Position numbers and translations under genes: made by a program. The notes under the pieces were generated by a model. That model had not been told where the DNA came from. It did not search any database and worked only from the letters and a program-made list of their open reading frames with translations. From NCBI GenBank assembly GCA_948473115.1, contig CAOKWI010000006.1, positions 1 to 64,000 on the forward strand: 64,000 bases of DNA, written 5' to 3'. Positions 59,949 to 64,000 of the stretch are shown one piece after another. This DNA comes from an uncultured Lachnospiraceae bacterium. Lineage in GTDB: Bacteria > Bacillota > Clostridia > Lachnospirales > Lachnospiraceae. Position 1 is the stretch's first letter. Each line of letters opens with the position of its first letter.

Positions 59949-60035
59949 TTGACAATCAAGTAAAATTTTCTTATACTGTTAATTAATGGGCACAATATAT
60001 GGGAAATAATCAGGGAAAAGCCCAAAATATTGCGC
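59949..60035 (+). promoter_or_regulatory. nrdDG promoter with a pair of NrdR-box-like sites
   Basis: TTGACA (59949-59954), 17-bp spacer, TATACT (59972-59977). Two sites fit the core CwAtATaTwG of NrdR boxes: GCACAATATATGGGAA (59990-60005) and GCCCAAAATATTGCGC (60020-60035). They are 30 bp apart, close to the three-turn spacing usual for NrdR. This implies dATP/ATP-sensitive repression by NrdR. Confidence 0.72.
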
Positions 60036-60058
60036 TTTTTAGGAAGGGAATGAAATAA

Positions 60059-62248
60059 ATGAGCAGTAATTTCAAGCAGGAAGTAACGGAAAATGTGGAT
60101 TATGGCACGGAGTTTCAGCCGGCCAGGACGATTTATGTGATCAAGAAGGACGGGAGCACGGAGGCCTTTAATGTCCAGAAGGTGATCAGCGCGGTTGGAA
60201 AGAGCGCATACAGGGCTCTGACGAAGTTTACCGAGGAGGAAGAGCGCCATATCTGCCAGTATGTCATCGATAAGGTGAATGAGATGGAGGTGGACCAGAT
60301 CCCCATTCCCGTGATGCATAATATCGTGGAGAGCGCCCTGGAGCAGGTAAAGCCCATTGTGGCCAAGAGTTACAGGGATTACCGCAATTATAAGCAGGAT
60401 TTTGTCCGTATGCTTGACGACGTTTACAAAAAGAGCCAGTCCATCATGTATATCGGGGACAAGGAGAATGCCAATACGGATTCCGCACTGGTGGCTACCA
60501 AGAGGAGCCTGATCTTCAATCAGCTGAATAAGGAGCTGTACCAGAAGTTCTTCCTGACCACCGAGGAAATCCAGGCATGCAGGGACGGCTATATCTATAT
60601 CCATGATATGTCCGCCAGAAGGGACACCATGAACTGCTGTCTCTTTGATGTGCAGAATGTGCTGAGCGGCGGGTTTGAGATGGGGAATGTTTGGTATAAC
60701 GAGCCCAAGTCCCTGGACGTGGCCTTTGACGTGATCGGCGATATTGTGCTCAGCGCGGCCAGCCAGCAGTACGGCGGTTTTACCGTGCCCAGCGTGGATC
60801 TGATCCTGGAGCCCTACGCGGAGAAGTCCTATCAGAAGTATGTGGAAAAATATAACCGCCTTGGCATTGAAAGCAAAAGGGCGGAGCAGGAAGCTTATGA
60901 GGATGTGGTCAGGGAGTACGAGCAGGGCTTCCAGGGCTGGGAATACAAATTCAATACCGTGGGAAGCAGCCGGGGAGACTACCCCTTTATCACAGTGACG
61001 GCGGGCACCGGCACAGGGAGGTTTGCAAAGCTTGCCACCATCACCATGCTGAATGTCAGGAGAAAGGGACAGGGCAAGGAGGGCTGCAAGAAGCCCGTGC
61101 TGTTCCCCAAGATCGTGTTCCTCTACGACGAGAATCTCCATGGACCCGGAAAGCCCTTGGAGGACGTATTTGAGGCCGGCGTGGAGTGCTCCACAAAGAC
61201 CATGTACCCCGACTGGCTGAGCCTGACGGGAAAAGGGTATGTGGCAAGTATCTATAAAAAGTACGGAAGGATCATTTCCCCCATGGGATGCAGGGCGTTT
61301 CTCTCTCCCTGGTATGAGAGGGGCGGGATGCATCCTGCGGACGATCAGGACAAGCCTGTGTTTGTGGGCCGCTTTAACATCGGCGCAGTGTCCCTGCATC
61401 TGCCCATGATCCTTGCAAAGGCGAGAAAGGAGAGCAGGGATTTCTATGAGGTGCTGGATTACTATCTGAACCTGATCCGCCAGCTTCATATCCGTACCTA
61501 CGCATATCTCGGTGAGATGAGGGCTTCCACGAATCCGCTGGCATATTGTGAGGGCGGTTTCCTGGGCGGAAAGCTGGGGCTCCATGACAAGATCAAGCCG
61601 CTCCTAAAGTCTGCCACCGCAAGCTTCGGCATTACGGCGCTGAATGAGCTGCAGGAGCTTTACAACGGGAAGTCCCTGGTGGAGGACGGGGCGTTTGCAC
61701 TGGAGGTGATGGAATATATCAATGCCAGGGTGAATGAATTTAAAGAGGCGGACGGAAATCTTTACGCCATTTACGGCACTCCCGCGGAGAATCTCTGCGG
61801 CGTGCAGGTGACCCAGTTCCGGAATAAATATGGTATTGTGGAGGGGGTTTCGGACAGACAGTATGTGAGCAACAGCTTCCACTGTCATGTGAGCGAGGAT
61901 ATCACCCCCATCGAGAAACAGGACAAGGAAAACCGCTTCTGGGATCTCTGCAACGGCGGCAAGATCCAGTATGTGAAATATCCTATCGACTATAATGTCA
62001 CGGCGGTGAAGACGCTGATCCACAGGGCAATGGATATGGGCTTTTATGAGGGCGTCAACCTTTCGCTGGCCTACTGCGACGACTGCGGGCATCAGGAACT
62101 GGAGATGGATGTGTGTCCTAAGTGCGGCAGCCGCAATCTGACCAAGATCGACCGTATGAACGGTTATCTGTCCTACTCCCGGGTACACGGGGACACCAGA
62201 TTGAACGATGCCAAGATGGCAGAAATCGCAGAAAGGAAATCAATGTGA
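60059..62248 (+). CDS. nrdD: Anaerobic ribonucleoside-triphosphate reductase
   Basis: 729 residues. An N-terminal ATP-cone (VIKKDGSTEAFNVQKVISAV) gives allosteric control. The catalytic ten-stranded barrel includes HDMSARRDTMNCCLFDVQNV. The C-terminal zinc site has CDDCGHQELEMDVCPKCGS. The glycyl radical loop is RMNGYL with Gly702. It makes dNTPs from NTPs in anaerobes using formate, activated by the NrdG encoded just downstream. The GGAAGGGAATG SD region precedes the ATG. Confidence 0.97.
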   Translation: MSSNFKQEVTENVDYGTEFQPARTIYVIKKDGSTEAFNVQKVISAVGKSAYRALTKFTEEEERHICQYVIDKVNEMEVDQIPIPVMHNIVESALEQVKPIVAKSYRDYRNYKQDFVRMLDDVYKKSQSIMYIGDKENANTDSALVATKRSLIFNQLNKELYQKFFLTTEEIQACRDGYIYIHDMSARRDTMNCCLFDVQNVLSGGFEMGNVWYNEPKSLDVAFDVIGDIVLSAASQQYGGFTVPSVDLILEPYAEKSYQKYVEKYNRLGIESKRAEQEAYEDVVREYEQGFQGWEYKFNTVGSSRGDYPFITVTAGTGTGRFAKLATITMLNVRRKGQGKEGCKKPVLFPKIVFLYDENLHGPGKPLEDVFEAGVECSTKTMYPDWLSLTGKGYVASIYKKYGRIISPMGCRAFLSPWYERGGMHPADDQDKPVFVGRFNIGAVSLHLPMILAKARKESRDFYEVLDYYLNLIRQLHIRTYAYLGEMRASTNPLAYCEGGFLGGKLGLHDKIKPLLKSATASFGITALNELQELYNGKSLVEDGAFALEVMEYINARVNEFKEADGNLYAIYGTPAENLCGVQVTQFRNKYGIVEGVSDRQYVSNSFHCHVSEDITPIEKQDKENRFWDLCNGGKIQYVKYPIDYNVTAVKTLIHRAMDMGFYEGVNLSLAYCDDCGHQELEMDVCPKCGSRNLTKIDRMNGYLSYSRVHGDTRLNDAKMAEIAERKSM

Positions 62249-62252
62249 CGGA

Positions 62253-62813
62253 ATGAGATATCATAACATAACAAAGGATGATATGCTGAACGGTGATGGT
62301 CTCCGCGTGGTCCTGTGGGTAGCCGGCTGTAATCATTGCTGTAAGGAATGTCATAATCCCATCACCTGGGATCCCAACGGGGGGCTGCTGTTTGATGATG
62401 CCGCCAAAGCGGAGATCTTTGAACAGCTTGATAAGGATTATATTTCCGGCATCACTTTCTCGGGCGGAGATCCGCTGCATCCTGCCAATGGGATGGAGGT
62501 CAGGGAATTTATGGCACAGGTCAAGGGGAAATATCCTCAGAAGACGATCTGGCTCTATACAGGCGATGTGTGGGAAAATATATGTGGTTACTCCCTGGTG
62601 AAGTATGTGGATGTGGTGGTGGACGGGGAATTCATGGCGGACAAGAAGGATGGAAAGCTGCTCTGGAAGGGCAGCTCCAACCAGCGGGTCATTGACGTGC
62701 AAAGAACCCTGGCCCAGGAGGATATCAGGATACCCGTGCTGTACTGCGGTGACTACGCGGAGGAGTACAGGGTCACTGAGAAACCGGGGAATGCATGCGG
62801 CTGCAGCAGCTGA
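62253..62813 (+). CDS. nrdG: Anaerobic ribonucleotide reductase activating protein
   Basis: 186 residues from the ATG at 62253, 5 bp after the nrdD stop. The radical SAM cluster motif is CNHCCKEC (Cys-x3-Cys-x2-Cys), with the Gly-rich GITFSGGDPLHPAN. The C-terminus GNACGCSS is Cys-containing. It uses SAM and a 4Fe-4S cluster to install the glycyl radical on NrdD. Probably translated by coupling, since a good SD is not obvious. Confidence 0.95.
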   Translation: MRYHNITKDDMLNGDGLRVVLWVAGCNHCCKECHNPITWDPNGGLLFDDAAKAEIFEQLDKDYISGITFSGGDPLHPANGMEVREFMAQVKGKYPQKTIWLYTGDVWENICGYSLVKYVDVVVDGEFMADKKDGKLLWKGSSNQRVIDVQRTLAQEDIRIPVLYCGDYAEEYRVTEKPGNACGCSS

Positions 62814-62840
62814 CTTTTATGAAGGGGGCAGGTACGACAG

Positions 62841-63353
62841 ATGAGAAGAGTGGCGCAATTTTTCAAGGTAAGTGAAGAACTGTTCTTGCAGGCGGTAACA
62901 GAGGGTTTCCCGCAGTATGCGCAGGAGGAGGCCCGACAGATGTATGAGACCCTGAAACTGCCTGAAAGAGCCACAAAGGGCAGTGCGGGATACGATTTTT
63001 TCGCGCCCTTTTCCTTTGAACTGCCGCCCGCAGCCACCATTAAGATCCCTACGGGCATCCGGGTGAAGATGGAAGAGGACTGGGTGTTGAAGCTCTATCC
63101 CAGGAGCGGGCTTGGTTTTAAGTACAGATTACAGATGAATAATACGGTGGGCATTATCGACAGCGATTATTTCTATTCTGACAATGAGGGACATATCTTT
63201 GTGAAACTGACCAACGACTCCAACGAGGGAAAGATCCTGACCGTGGAGCAGGGAACCGGGATTGTCCAGGGCATCTTCCTGGAGTACGGCATCACGGTGG
63301 ATGACAGGGCGGAGGGAATCCGCAACGGCGGCTTTGGAAGCACCACAAAATAA
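62841..63353 (+). CDS. dut: dUTP diphosphatase (trimeric dUTPase family)
   Basis: 170 residues, with a longer N-terminus than the minimal enzyme. Motifs: LPERATKGSAGYDFFAP (motif 1), LYPRSGLGFK (2), NNTVGIIDSDYF (3), GIVQGIFLEYG (4) and the mobile C-terminal RNGGFGSTTK (5). It hydrolyses dUTP to dUMP and pyrophosphate. Directly follows nrdG with AAGGGGGCAGG as SD, so nrdD-nrdG-dut form a dNTP unit under the NrdR-type control region. Confidence 0.9.
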   Translation: MRRVAQFFKVSEELFLQAVTEGFPQYAQEEARQMYETLKLPERATKGSAGYDFFAPFSFELPPAATIKIPTGIRVKMEEDWVLKLYPRSGLGFKYRLQMNNTVGIIDSDYFYSDNEGHIFVKLTNDSNEGKILTVEQGTGIVQGIFLEYGITVDDRAEGIRNGGFGSTTK

Positions 63354-63459
63354 TGGAAATAAAAAACAGGAAAATAAGTATACAGGATAAAAACTTCTCT
63401 TTGGGAAATAATGAAAAGAAAGATGATTTTCAAATTATTTCCGGAAGGGGAGTTTTATT

Positions 63460-64000
63460 TTGAGCGAAGAAAAGAAAAGTAAAATCAGCGGTTCCCTGGC
63501 GCAGGATATGGAATATCTGAACCATGCGCTGGGAGCCGGACGCAATTTTGATATGATATACAGGGTCATCCATGTGGGCGGAAAGGAAGCCTGTATGTAC
63601 CTGGTGGACGGCTTCTGCAAGGACGACCTGGTGCAGAAACTGCTGCAATACCTCATGGATGTGACGCCGGACAAGATGCCCCAGGACATGCACGGGATCT
63701 CCAAGCAGTTCGTCCCCTATGTGGAGGTGGAGGTGGACGATGGATTTGACACCATCATACATTCCCTGTTGTCGGGTATGTTTATCCTGCTGATAGACGG
63801 CTTCAACAAGGCTCTGCTGATCGATTCCCGCACCTACCCCGCCAGGGGAGTGGAGGAGCCGGAGAAGGACAAGGTGCTGCGTGGCTCCAAGGACGGCTTT
63901 GTGGAGACTGTGGTATTCAATACCGCCCTGATCCGCCGCAGGATCCGCAGTACGGATCTCTGCATGGAAATGCTGACCGCGGGGGAAAGCTCCCGCACGG
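63460..64000 (+). CDS. GerA family spore germination protein, 5' part
   Basis: Starts at TTG 63460, 7 bp after GGGGAG, and runs off the window. The visible 180 residues match GerA-type A subunits (GerAA/SpoVAF): AQDMEYLNHALGAGRNFDMI, MYLVDGFCKDDLVQKLLQYL, GMFILLIDGFNKALLIDSRT and the hallmark YPARGVEEPEKDKVLRGSKD then GFVETVVFNTALIRRRIR. The membrane part would lie beyond 64000. It is part of a nutrient germinant receptor or SpoVAF-like protein in the spore inner membrane. Confidence 0.9.
   Translation, partial: MSEEKKSKISGSLAQDMEYLNHALGAGRNFDMIYRVIHVGGKEACMYLVDGFCKDDLVQKLLQYLMDVTPDKMPQDMHGISKQFVPYVEVEVDDGFDTIIHSLLSGMFILLIDGFNKALLIDSRTYPARGVEEPEKDKVLRGSKDGFVETVVFNTALIRRRIRSTDLCMEMLTAGESSRT

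Overview
The window reads as a chromosomal segment of an anaerobic, spore-forming, motile Firmicute, most likely a Lachnospiraceae (Clostridium cluster XIVa). Supporting genes are spoIVA, a LysM-GH18 spore-cortex-type hydrolase, a GerA-type germination protein at the right edge, class III ribonucleotide reductase (nrdD/nrdG), a methyl-accepting chemotaxis protein, and the mix of DUF and GNAT genes. Most genes are about 50% GC on the plus strand with strong AGGAGG-type Shine-Dalgarno (SD) sites. The family assignment is inference from gene content; no rRNA or tRNA gene was seen.

Layout. 0.5-2.8 kb: feoAB ferrous iron uptake. 3.1-12.0 kb: a carbohydrate operon (DUF1961/YesU-like, GH2 with a C-terminal discoidin-like domain, lipoprotein, YetA-like, GH88) that looks built to finish off unsaturated uronyl oligosaccharides from pectin or glycosaminoglycan lyases; no lyase or transporter lies inside it. 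12.0-15.0 kb: a graveyard of relics (HxlR regulator, relaxase, radical SAM/SPASM maturase, nitroreductase) mixed with palindromic elements. 15-45 kb: an accessory zone with an HTH-kinase fusion, an AlbA-type ATP-binding regulator behind a perfect operator/promoter, five GNAT acetyltransferases (one streptothricin-acetyltransferase-like, one ZmaR-like, one fused to an HD domain), two S51 peptidases, an S66 LD-carboxypeptidase/MccF-like protein, and a DeoR regulator beside a MurA paralogue whose catalytic Cys is Asp. Housekeeping genes are interleaved (pepF, nth, metF, MoxR/VWA pair). 44.6-63.4 kb: mostly core genes, namely tyrS, spoIVA, two divergent GT-C-like membrane proteins, a purine/pyrimidine salvage operon (PNP, cytidine deaminase, SAH/MTA deaminase, NCS2 permease), a membrane MutS-like ATPase, a YjjG-type HAD phosphatase, a WYL regulator, nrdDG under an NrdR-type control region, and dUTPase. 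The right end enters a GerA-family gene.

The most unusual signal is non-coding. The intergenic regions carry several families of structured palindromic elements. Two 163-bp elements (12431-12593 and 57108-57270) share loop sequences while their stems differ but stay paired. A head-plus-hairpins-plus-T-run terminator-like module occurs singly and in tandem (four 76-bp copies at 37.3-37.6 kb). Another family carries ATGAG...GCGAATG flanks and covarying outer stems. A repeat copy at 57.4-57.8 kb matches the left edge of the window in inverted orientation. These patterns point to structure-constrained, mobile or regulatory hairpin elements that ordinary annotation would leave blank.
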